From Actinobacteria bacterium 13_1_20CM_4_69_9 (GTDB lineage Bacteria; Actinomycetota; Thermoleophilia; Gaiellales; Gaiellaceae): a stretch of DNA of 8,575 nucleotides. Position 1 is the stretch's first letter; each line of letters opens with the position of its first letter. Where the stretch lies: positions 1-8,575 of the forward strand of contig MNJC01000128.1 of assembly GCA_001920085.1 (NCBI GenBank), in the 5' to 3' direction. The translations under genes and the position numbers were made by a program. Below the pieces are notes generated by a model. That model saw only the letters and a program-made list of their open reading frames with translations, ran no database searches and was not told where the DNA came from. This document shows positions 1-5,920 of this stretch, piece after piece.

Positions 1-1075
1 AGGTGTCGCACATCACTGCGAGCTCGTGCGTCTCGTGCGTGCCGATCGACTTCTCCGCGAGGCCCGGCTGCGGCCCGTGCGGGAGCCCCGACGGATGCAG
101 CGTGATCGAGCCGACGTCGACGCCGCGCCGGGACCCGAACTTTCCGGAGACGTAATAGATCATCTCCTCCGACTGCAGGTTCGAGTGGTGATACGGGATC
201 GGCACCGCGAGGGGATCGAAGTCGAGCTTGCGCGGGCAGAACGAGCAGATCACGAAGTTCCGGCCCTGGAACGTCTGGTGCGACGGCGGCGGCTGGTGGA
301 TGCGCCCCGTGATGGGCTCGAAGTCGTGCACGGAGAACGTCCACGGATAGAGGTAGCCGTCCCAGCCGACGACGTCGAAGGGGTGGTAGTCGATGACGTA
401 CGTCTGGTAGCCGCCGCGCACGCGCACCTTCACGGGGAACTCGCCCTTCTCCCGGTGCGTGTTCAGCTCCGTCGGCGCATGGATGTCGCGGTGGTAGTAC
501 GGCGCGCCTTCGAGCATCTGCCCGTACTGGTTCCGGTAGCGCCGCGGGATCTCGATCTGTCCCGGGCTCTCGAACACGAGATAGCGCTGCTCGCCCTCGG
601 GCTCGAAGCGGTACGTCGTGCCGCGCGGGATGACGATGTAGTCGCCCTCCTTGTACGGGACGTCCCCGAAGATCGTCTCGAGCGTGCCCGTGCCCTCGTG
701 CACGAACACGATCTCGTCGCCCTCGCCGTTGCGGAAGAAGTAGTCCATCTGCTCCTTCGGGCGGCAGAGCGAGATCTCGACGTCGTCGTTCCACATCAGC
801 ACCCGGCGCCCGGTGATGCCGTCGCCCTCGGCGTCGACGCCGTACGTCTTGAAGTGCCGGTGCGCGTGCGCGTCCGGCACCCACTCCTTGCGCTCGAGCT
901 CCTTGAAGTCGCCGACCTTCATCACGCGGCAGGGCGACTGAAGGTGGTACAGGATCGACTCCATCCCGACGAAGCCCTCCATGCCCATGACCTCTTCGGT
1001 CAGGAGGGTTCCGTTGTCACGGAACTGCGTATGCCGCTTTCGCGGTACCGAGCCGAGTCGCTGGTAGAACGGCAC
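1..1075 (-). CDS. hmgA: Homogentisate 1,2-dioxygenase, 3' end cut by the window edge
   Basis: Cytosolic non-haem Fe(II) enzyme that opens the ring of homogentisate to maleylacetoacetate in tyrosine/phenylalanine breakdown. 358 codons are visible and no stop is reached; the last residues read HELAVMCDT, so probably only a few tens of residues are missing. The N-terminus VPFYQRLGSVPRKRHTQF matches the family's usual opening, which supports the GTG start at 1075. The three iron ligands can be placed by comparison with human HGD (His335, Glu341, His371): His297 in PYHHSN, Glu303 in QSEEM and His333 in LPHGP. The spacings of 6 and 30 residues are the same as in the human enzyme. The start lies 2 bases after the stop of the upstream flavoenzyme and has no clear Shine-Dalgarno, so translation is probably coupled. 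The family assignment is near certain. Confidence 0.96.
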   Translation of the reverse strand, partial: MPFYQRLGSVPRKRHTQFRDNGTLLTEEVMGMEGFVGMESILYHLQSPCRVMKVGDFKELERKEWVPDAHAHRHFKTYGVDAEGDGITGRRVLMWNDDVEISLCRPKEQMDYFFRNGEGDEIVFVHEGTGTLETIFGDVPYKEGDYIVIPRGTTYRFEPEGEQRYLVFESPGQIEIPRRYRNQYGQMLEGAPYYHRDIHAPTELNTHREKGEFPVKVRVRGGYQTYVIDYHPFDVVGWDGYLYPWTFSVHDFEPITGRIHQPPPSHQTFQGRNFVICSFCPRKLDFDPLAVPIPYHHSNLQSEEMIYYVSGKFGSRRGVDVGSITLHPSGLPHGPQPGLAEKSIGTHETHELAVMCDT

Positions 1076-1077
1076 GG

Positions 1078-2070
1078 CTACAGGATATCGGCGGCCATCT
1101 CGGCCAGCCGGCGCCCGACCGCCGGCGCGAACTTGAAGCCGTGGCCGCTGCAGGCCGACCCGATCACGACCCGTCCGCGGCGCTCGAGGATGAAGCGCTC
1201 GTCAGGCGTCGTCGTGTACATGCAGGTCTCCGCGGCGACGGGCTCGGGGTCGGCGTCCGGATACGTGCGCGCCACCCATTCCGCGACGCGCGCGACGAGC
1301 GCCGGGTCGGGCCCGCCTTCGTCGTCGGGACCGATCCGCGCCCCCGCGTGGTGCGCGCCCGCTTTGAGGCCGTGCACGGGATCGTGCAACGAGTACAGCG
1401 CGTGCCCCCGCGTGACCGGGTCGAGCTGGACGACGGACGGCAGCGGCGCGCCCTCGCGCCTGAAGTACGCGACCGTCTCGCGCGTGGTGTGCACGGGCAG
1501 GTCGGGAAAGAACCGCTGCACCCAGGGGCCCGCCGTGACGACGACGGCGCGCGCGTCGACGTCGTCGAGCGCGTCGACACGGGTGTGCTCGCGCAGCTCC
1601 GCCCCGTGTGCGACGGCGCGGTCGACGAACGCGCGGTGCGCGAGATCGGCGCGGACGATTCCGCCCTCGGGCTGGAACAGCGCCGTCCAGCCGTCCGGAA
1701 CGCCGACCGGCCACCGCCTGCGGGCGTCCTCCGCCGAAAGGAGCTCGTACTTCGCGCCCGCCGCGTCGAGCGCTGCGCTCGAGCCCTGGTCGAGATCGCC
1801 GACGAGCTCCAGGAGCCCGTTCAGCTCGAGCAGCTCGACTCCGGCCTCCTGCTCGAGCCCGCGCCAGCCCGCGAACGACTCCCTCGCGAGCTCGACGAAC
1901 TCGAGGTCCGGATATGCGAGCCGCACGATGCGCGAGCGCCCGTGGCTGGAGCCGCGCGTGTGCCCGACCTCGAACTGCTCGTACAGCGTGACGTCGCGGC
2001 CCTCGCGCGCGAGGGCATACGCCGTCGCCGAGCCCATGATCCCCGCGCCGACTACCGCGACGTCGGCCAC
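1078..2070 (-). CDS. FAD-dependent amine oxidase of the monomeric sarcosine oxidase / N-methyltryptophan oxidase family (DAO superfamily)
   Basis: 330-aa flavoenzyme expected to oxidise a secondary or N-methyl amino acid with O2, giving H2O2; the true substrate is unknown. The Rossmann motif VGAGIMG is at residues 7-13. Residues that can be matched to Bacillus monomeric sarcosine oxidase are His43 and Arg47 (GSSHGRSR; MSOX His45, Arg49), Lys236 (GLKAG; the O2-activating Lys265), His240 (His269), Cys283 in TCMYT (Cys315, the covalent FAD site) and Lys313 in GHGFKF (Lys348). The frame is open upstream to 2202, but the GTG at 2070 gives the canonical VADVAVVGAG start and shares one base with the stop of the 49-aa gene. 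At 330 aa it is shorter than the usual 370-390, because it stops soon after GHGFKF and lacks the C-terminal tail. The operon position suggests an amino-acid-derived substrate; that is inference. Confidence 0.88.
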   Translation of the reverse strand: MADVAVVGAGIMGSATAYALAREGRDVTLYEQFEVGHTRGSSHGRSRIVRLAYPDLEFVELARESFAGWRGLEQEAGVELLELNGLLELVGDLDQGSSAALDAAGAKYELLSAEDARRRWPVGVPDGWTALFQPEGGIVRADLAHRAFVDRAVAHGAELREHTRVDALDDVDARAVVVTAGPWVQRFFPDLPVHTTRETVAYFRREGAPLPSVVQLDPVTRGHALYSLHDPVHGLKAGAHHAGARIGPDDEGGPDPALVARVAEWVARTYPDADPEPVAAETCMYTTTPDERFILERRGRVVIGSACSGHGFKFAPAVGRRLAEMAADIL

Positions 2071-2219
2071 TACGCGTGCGGCACCGCGATCTGGACCTGC
2101 GCGACACCCCGCGGGCCCGCCAGGTAGATCTCGCGCCGCTTCGTGAGGACGTCGTACATGGGCTCCTCCTTCAGGATCCGCTTGACGTAGCGCATCAGGC
2201 ACTCCATGACAGCGGTCAC
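2070..2219 (-). CDS. Unrecognised 49-aa small protein between fahA and the flavoenzyme
   Basis: I do not recognise this protein. It reads VTAVMECLMRYVKRILKEEP, then a middle part with MYDVLTKRREIYLAGPRG, and ends VAQVQIAVPHA. It is basic in the first half, with a likely amphipathic helix (residues 5-20), and has no signal peptide or membrane span. Evidence that it is coding: GGGAGG at 2227-2232 lies 7 bases before the GTG start; nearly every codon ends in G or C; it fills the only gap between fahA and the flavoenzyme; and its TAG stop shares one base with the flavoenzyme GTG. An ATG at 2207 is a possible alternative start (45 aa), but it is further from the ribosome site. It could be an accessory or regulatory peptide of the operon. 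The main doubt is that short open frames arise easily in GC-rich DNA. Confidence 0.6.
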   Translation of the reverse strand: MTAVMECLMRYVKRILKEEPMYDVLTKRREIYLAGPRGVAQVQIAVPHA

Positions 2220-2226
2220 GCTGCGG

Positions 2227-2232
2227 CCTCCC
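2227..2232 (-). promoter_or_regulatory. Ribosome binding site GGGAGG for the 49-aa gene
   Basis: GGGAGG on the minus strand lies 7 bases ahead of the GTG at 2219, between the fahA stop (2242) and that start. It decides the start at 2219 over the internal ATG at 2207. It is the clearest Shine-Dalgarno in the CDF-to-hmgA gene group, where the other starts lack one and probably rely on coupling. Confidence 0.6.
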
Positions 2233-2241
2233 TCGGCAGAG

Positions 2242-3054
2242 TCAAGCGATCGTATTCCGCAGGATGCCGATGCCCTCGACCTCGAGCTCGACGACGTCGC
2301 CCGGCTGCAGCCAGCGCCCGTCTCCCTGCTCGAGGATGCAACCGGTGCCGACCGTTCCCGAGCCGAGCACGTCGCCCGGCAGGAGGCGCGTGTTGCGCGC
2401 CGCGTGCGCGACGATCGAGCCCCACGAGTGGTGCATGTCCCCGAGCTCGCCGCGCGAGCGCTCCTCGCCGTTGACGCGCGCGAGCATCGTGCCGCTGCTG
2501 CCGTCGAGCTCGTCGGGCGTGACGACGACCGGCCCGAGGCTGGTCGCGAAGTCCTTCCCCTTCGAAGGCCCGAGGCCGACCCGCATCTCCGCGCGCTGCA
2601 AATCTCGCGCGGACCAGTCGTTCATGATCGTGAAGCCGCCGATCTGGCCCCCGGCGCCGATGACCGCAGCCACCTCGAGCTCGTAGTCGAGCTCGTTCGT
2701 GTCAGGCGGCTTGGGGATCTCGTCGCCCTGGCCGTAGATCGCCGCGGGGCTCGAGAAGTAGAAGACGGGGATCTCGTACCACTCGTCCGGCACGTCGAGG
2801 CCGCGAGACGCACGCGCCGTCTTGACGTGCTGCTCGAAAGCGTAGAAGTCCCGCACCGACGGCGGGTGCAGCACCGGCGGGCGAAAGTCGACGTCGGCGA
2901 GGTCGTACTCCGCATGGCGGCGCGCCGTCCCGCCGCCGGTGAAGAACGACTGCAGCGTCTGCGCGGCGAGCTGGATCACCGTGTCGCCCTCGACCACTCC
3001 CGGCCAGCCGCGTTCGAGCTGCAGCTCGCGCGGCGTGAACATACAGAGCTTCAT
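2242..3054 (-). CDS. fahA: Fumarylacetoacetase (short FAH-family hydrolase)
   Basis: 270-aa cytosolic hydrolase, the last step of the homogentisate route: fumarylacetoacetate to fumarate and acetoacetate. Residues matched to human FAH are Asp69 (DFYAF; metal ligand Asp126), His76 (EQH; catalytic His133, same 7-residue spacing), Glu125 and Glu127 (LDYELEVA; Glu199, Glu201), Asp146 (MNDWSARD; Asp233) and Lys167 (GKDFATS; Lys253). The blocks LDYELEV, MNDWSARD and GLGPSKGKDFATSLGP resemble true fumarylacetoacetases more than generic FAHD-type decarboxylases. It is much shorter than the 420-aa eukaryotic enzyme, as is common in bacteria. The ATG start is 19 bases after the CDF stop with no clear Shine-Dalgarno; hmgA three genes downstream supports the role. 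Another FAH-family activity cannot be fully excluded from sequence. Confidence 0.9.
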   Translation of the reverse strand: MKLCMFTPRELQLERGWPGVVEGDTVIQLAAQTLQSFFTGGGTARRHAEYDLADVDFRPPVLHPPSVRDFYAFEQHVKTARASRGLDVPDEWYEIPVFYFSSPAAIYGQGDEIPKPPDTNELDYELEVAAVIGAGGQIGGFTIMNDWSARDLQRAEMRVGLGPSKGKDFATSLGPVVVTPDELDGSSGTMLARVNGEERSRGELGDMHHSWGSIVAHAARNTRLLPGDVLGSGTVGTGCILEQGDGRWLQPGDVVELEVEGIGILRNTIA

Positions 3055-3073
3055 GCGTCGGTCGCGATGCCGC

Positions 3074-4426
3074 TCACGGCTCGGTGTGCACGACGACGTC
3101 GGCGATCTCGGGGCGTTCGTGCCGGATCCGCTCCTCGATCTCGCTCGCGCGCGCGTGCGCGTCGCTCAGACGGCTTCCACCTTCGAGCCCGAGGGTCAGG
3201 TGCGCGACGAGACCGTCCTCGGTCTGGAGGAAGCGGAGCTCGCGCGCGTCGTGTCCGGTGATGTCACGGACGATGCGCATCACGACGTCGCGCTCGGCCG
3301 TGTCGTCCGGCATCCGGCGGCCCTCGCCCGCCTCGGCGAGCGGCTCGAGGTGGGTTTGCACCGAATCGACCTCCGGTGCGGCCGCCTTGATCGCCTGCTC
3401 GACCTTCGTCGCGACCTCGTGCGCCTCCTCGAGCGTCAGCTCGCCCGGCAGCTTGAGATGGAGCGAGACCTCCGTCGCCCCACCGACGTCGAGGACGCTC
3501 ACGTTGTGCACCTCGCGCACGCTCGGGATGCCGAGGGCCGCCGCGTGCGCCCGGTCGCGGATCGCTTCGTCGTCCTGCGCGGGCTCGACGTGCACGACGA
3601 CGTCGCTCCTCGGAAGCGCCGCCTGGACCGCCGCTTCGACGCGGTCGGCGGCGGCGTGTCCCTGCCCGACTGCCGCGCCGGGTGGCACCGTGATGACGAC
3701 GTCGGCGAAGTGGCGGCCGCCCGCCTGGCGCATCCGCAGCCGGTCGAGCGTCACGGCGGGCTCGATGGCGGCGATCGCCTCGAGCGCCGCCGCCTCGGCA
3801 TCGGCAGGGGCGCGGTCCATGAGCACGTCGACGTTCACCTTCATCAGACGCGCGGCGGCGATGAGCACGAGCACCGCGACGAACAGCGCCGCGGCCGAGT
3901 CGGCACGTGCGTAACCGGCCCGCACGAGCAGCAGCCCGAGCAGCACAGCCCCCGACCCGACCAGGTCGCTGCCGAAGTGGAGCGCGTTGGCCGAGAGCGC
4001 CGCGCTCGCGTAGCGGCGCGACGCGCGCCAGCTCACGATCGTCCGGCTGAGGTCGATGACGATCACGAGGCAGATCACCGTCAGCGCGTACCAGGTCGCC
4101 CGGACCGACGCCTCCCTGCTGCCGACGAGGTGGGTGATCGCACGCCACGCGATGAAGCAGCTGACCACGGAAAGGATTGCGGCCTCGGCGAGCGCACCGA
4201 GGTGCTCGGCCTTGCCGTGGCCGTACTGGTGAGCGACGTCCGCCGGCCGGACCGCGACGCCGACCGCGAAGAAGGTCAGCAAGGCCGCGATCAGGTCGGT
4301 GCCGGAGTGCGCGGCCTCCGATACGAGGCCCAGGCTGTGCGACGGCAGTCCCGCGGCGAGCTTGAGCACGATCAGCGCGACGGCGGCGCCGACCGAGACG
4401 AGCGCGATTCGCCGCTGAGGATGCAC
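3074..4426 (-). CDS. Cation diffusion facilitator transporter with three tandem C-terminal (ZT-dimer-like) domains
   Basis: 450-aa inner-membrane divalent metal/proton antiporter, much longer than the usual CDF of about 300 aa. Residues 1-205 form the six-helix CDF core. The transmembrane metal site is HxxxD in helix 2 (His40, Asp44 in EAAHSGTDL) and HxxxD in helix 5 (His150, Asp154 in ALHFGSDL), the H/D pattern typical of zinc transporters, and the loop motif QYGHGKAEHLG (67-77) is present. The tail then holds three homologous cytoplasmic domains, about 208-282, 285-362 and 378-450, ending VVVHVEP, VQTHLEP and VVVHTEP. The frame is open upstream to 4768, but the GTG at 4426 begins the conserved HPQRRIALVSVGAA; further upstream it would overlap the terminator and the previous gene. 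The metal (Zn, Fe or Mn) cannot be read from sequence. It leads the fahA-hmgA gene group, 19 bases before fahA. Confidence 0.93.
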   Translation of the reverse strand: MHPQRRIALVSVGAAVALIVLKLAAGLPSHSLGLVSEAAHSGTDLIAALLTFFAVGVAVRPADVAHQYGHGKAEHLGALAEAAILSVVSCFIAWRAITHLVGSREASVRATWYALTVICLVIVIDLSRTIVSWRASRRYASAALSANALHFGSDLVGSGAVLLGLLLVRAGYARADSAAALFVAVLVLIAAARLMKVNVDVLMDRAPADAEAAALEAIAAIEPAVTLDRLRMRQAGGRHFADVVITVPPGAAVGQGHAAADRVEAAVQAALPRSDVVVHVEPAQDDEAIRDRAHAAALGIPSVREVHNVSVLDVGGATEVSLHLKLPGELTLEEAHEVATKVEQAIKAAAPEVDSVQTHLEPLAEAGEGRRMPDDTAERDVVMRIVRDITGHDARELRFLQTEDGLVAHLTLGLEGGSRLSDAHARASEIEERIRHERPEIADVVVHTEP

Positions 4427-4436
4427 GCGGCTAGTG

Positions 4437-4467
4437 AAACAGAAGAGCCCGCCGAGGCGGGCTCTTC
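4437..4467 (-). terminator. Strong rho-independent-type terminator after the secreted protein gene
   Basis: A perfect 12-base inverted repeat: 4442-4453 pairs with 4456-4467, with two central bases, which would make about a 10-bp GC-rich stem and a small loop. Read on the minus strand it is followed by TGTTT, a short and imperfect T-tract. It lies 21 bases after the stop (4488) of the six-cysteine protein gene and ends 15 bases before the CDF GTG. A nearby 6-base palindrome (4482-4496) puts the stop codon of the secreted protein in its 3-base centre. Because of the weak T-tract, partial read-through into the CDF operon is plausible. Confidence 0.75.
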
Positions 4468-4487
4468 GGGCTGGATATCGGAGCTCG

Positions 4488-5114
4488 CTACGAGCTGGCG
4501 ATGTCGCCGTGGAAGACTTCCTGCAACATCGAGCCGGCGCCCTTCCCGCGGTCCTGCCAGTGGCGGACGAGCAGCCGCGGCCGGTTGGCGGAGCGACTCG
4601 GGGCCGTGTAGTTGAAGTTGAACTTGCAGTCCGTGCTGTTGACGTCGCACGAGAAGGTCGCACCCGCGCCGAAGAACGCGGTGATGAAGTCGCTCGTGAA
4701 GCACGCTGCGGCACAGGTCGCCTTCTTGTTGAAGGTCCCGCCCGTGATCGTGCCCTCGAGATAGCCACCGAACCGGCCGGTCACGCCGGCGCGGATGAGA
4801 TGGCCGTGCTTGCTCTTGTTGGTCGTACAGTTGCCGGGGCTCGTGCCCGCGAGCGTCGTGAACGTTCCCTTGTCGACCCGGCGCAGACGGAAAGTGCCGT
4901 CGCCGTTGTCGTGCACCTGGTACGTCCTCGTCTCGTTCAACGTCGCCCACGCACCGCTGCCGTCACAGCGGTTGTCGGTGTTGACGAGCTGGAAGCTGAA
5001 CTTGTTCTTGCCCTGGGCCTTGCCCTTCCCCTTGTCGCCGGGGTCGGCGAGCGCGGCCGCCGCGAGGGCGAGCGCGGCCGCAATGAACATGGTTGTTGTG
5101 AGTATGCGTCTCAT
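4488..5114 (-). CDS. Small secreted six-cysteine protein of unknown function
   Basis: I do not recognise this 208-aa protein. It has a clear signal peptide, MRRILTTTMF followed by an Ala-rich core, with likely cleavage at ALA-DP around residue 23. A short Lys/Gly-rich linker (DPGDKGKGKAQGKNK) follows. The mature part is rich in Gly, Thr and aromatics (for example GDGTFRLRRVDKGTFTTLAG and GYLEGTITGGTF), suggesting a beta-rich extracellular fold. Six cysteines at 50, 96, 134, 138, 156 and 163 could form three disulfides. The C-terminus (about 171-208) is basic and less regular. The frame is open upstream to 5840, but the ATG at 5114 is the only start that gives an export signal; no good Shine-Dalgarno precedes it. 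It starts 41 bases after the DUF2071 gene and is closed by a strong terminator. It has no evident link to tyrosine breakdown. Confidence 0.78.
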   Translation of the reverse strand: MRRILTTTMFIAAALALAAAALADPGDKGKGKAQGKNKFSFQLVNTDNRCDGSGAWATLNETRTYQVHDNGDGTFRLRRVDKGTFTTLAGTSPGNCTTNKSKHGHLIRAGVTGRFGGYLEGTITGGTFNKKATCAAACFTSDFITAFFGAGATFSCDVNSTDCKFNFNYTAPSRSANRPRLLVRHWQDRGKGAGSMLQEVFHGDIASS

Positions 5115-5134
5115 CGCTGAATAGATGCCGCGCA

Positions 5135-5153
5135 GCGGCGAGGCTTGCGCCGC
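5135..5153 (-). other. Short GC hairpin between the DUF2071 gene and the secreted protein gene
   Basis: GCGGCG (5135-5140) and CGCCGC (5148-5153) are inverted repeats around a 7-base loop, just after the DUF2071 stop codon. There is no T-tract on the minus strand (GGCATCTATTCAGCG follows), so it is at most an attenuator or RNA-processing hairpin. Such 6-bp GC stems are common by chance in this base composition. Confidence 0.25.
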
Positions 5154-5155
5154 GC

Positions 5156-5911
5156 TCAGGCGCTGTGCAGCGGCCAGATGACGACGTCCTGGCGCGCCGA
5201 GTAGTGCACCAAAGGGTCGCCCTCCGACACCTTCAGTGGCGGCATCGTGTTGAGGTCGATGCGCGCCGCCGCAGGCTGCAGCGGCCACGGCCGGTGGTGG
5301 ATGTCGGCCCGGCACAACTGCCCCTCGTGCTCGGCGTAGAGGCAGTACCGCTCGGTGAGAAAGTGCTCGAGCGAGCCCGCTTCGGCGTTGAAGACTTCGC
5401 CGTCGGGACGATACGTCGCGCTGAACGCCTTGCCGCCGTCGCGGCTGCAGTCGTACACGACCTCTTTGCCGCGACGTCGCATGGAGATGTCGGCGTTGAA
5501 GTACGGCAGACGGTAGAGGCGCCGCGCTGCCTCGACCGCCAACTGGCTCGACGCGTCGAGCGAGAAGAACCAGATCCCCGGCTTGCCGTCCCGCGTCACG
5601 TACGTGCGCACGTTGAGCTCCCGGAAGCTCGACGCGAACGGAAGCGGCAACAACCCGCGCGCGCGTAGCCCGGTCACGACGAACGGCGTCACGCCGAGCC
5701 ATCCGGTCCCGGAGTGCTCCTGCACCTCCAGGCCGTCCGGGACGAGCGGTCGCAGCTTCTCGAGGGGCACGTCGTAGTGGACGAACAGCAGGTCGTCCCA
5801 GGTCTGCCCCATCACCCAGGGGCGGTCGGGCACGGGCCACGGACGGTGCGCCGTCTCGTCGAGCGTCGACGCCTGGCGCACGGGCGTGTCGAACAGCTCC
5901 CGCACGTTCAT
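5156..5911 (-). CDS. DUF2071 / YqjF-like protein (COG3361 type)
   Basis: 251-aa cytosolic protein of a widespread family without a firmly known biochemical role. Family signatures seen: WDDLLFVHYDVPLEKLRPLVP at about 38-58 with His45; the SGTGWLGVTPF block (67-77); SFRELNVRTYV (95-105); GIWFFSLDASS (112-122); RLYRLPYFNADI (131-142); and the distal AEHEGQLCRADIHHRPWPLQ region (193-212). The length agrees with the family, and the fold is acetoacetate-decarboxylase-like in related families (established knowledge, from memory). The ATG at 5911 is preceded by AGGGG (5916-5920), which overlaps the hpd stop codon, so translation is probably coupled to hpd. Its position directly after hpd is the only hint of a metabolic link. 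Confidence 0.87.
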   Translation of the reverse strand: MNVRELFDTPVRQASTLDETAHRPWPVPDRPWVMGQTWDDLLFVHYDVPLEKLRPLVPDGLEVQEHSGTGWLGVTPFVVTGLRARGLLPLPFASSFRELNVRTYVTRDGKPGIWFFSLDASSQLAVEAARRLYRLPYFNADISMRRRGKEVVYDCSRDGGKAFSATYRPDGEVFNAEAGSLEHFLTERYCLYAEHEGQLCRADIHHRPWPLQPAAARIDLNTMPPLKVSEGDPLVHYSARQDVVIWPLHSA

Positions 5912-5915
5912 GCGA

Positions 5916-5920
5916 CCCCT
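5916..5920 (-). promoter_or_regulatory. Ribosome binding site AGGGG overlapping the hpd stop, for the DUF2071 gene
   Basis: The sequence TAGGGG contains both the in-frame hpd stop TAG (5919-5921) and a Shine-Dalgarno-like AGGGG, 4 bases before the ATG at 5911. This supports the chosen start and suggests that hpd and the DUF2071 gene are translated from one message. Confidence 0.45.

Noticed and set aside
26..2146. A 706-codon open frame on the plus strand.
   Set aside because: It is antisense to hmgA and the flavoenzyme, both with catalytic residues in place. Long antisense frames are expected at this GC content.
2071..2202. N-terminal extension of the flavoenzyme to the GTG at 2202 (374 aa).
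   Set aside because: The extra 44 residues are Arg/Pro/Gly-rich with no family match, and they cover the better-supported 49-aa gene. The Rossmann start fits GTG 2070.
2939..4615. A 558-codon open frame on the plus strand.
   Set aside because: Its composition is Arg/Asp/Ala-rich without domains, and it is antisense to the well-supported CDF gene.
4427..4768. N-terminal extension of the CDF transporter to 4768 (564 aa).
   Set aside because: The added part is Arg/Ser-rich, overlaps the secreted protein gene in another frame and spans the terminator. CDF homology begins at GTG 4426.
5115..5840. Upstream extension of the secreted protein's reading frame (450 aa).
   Set aside because: It overlaps the conserved DUF2071 gene in another frame and would bury the signal peptide inside the protein.
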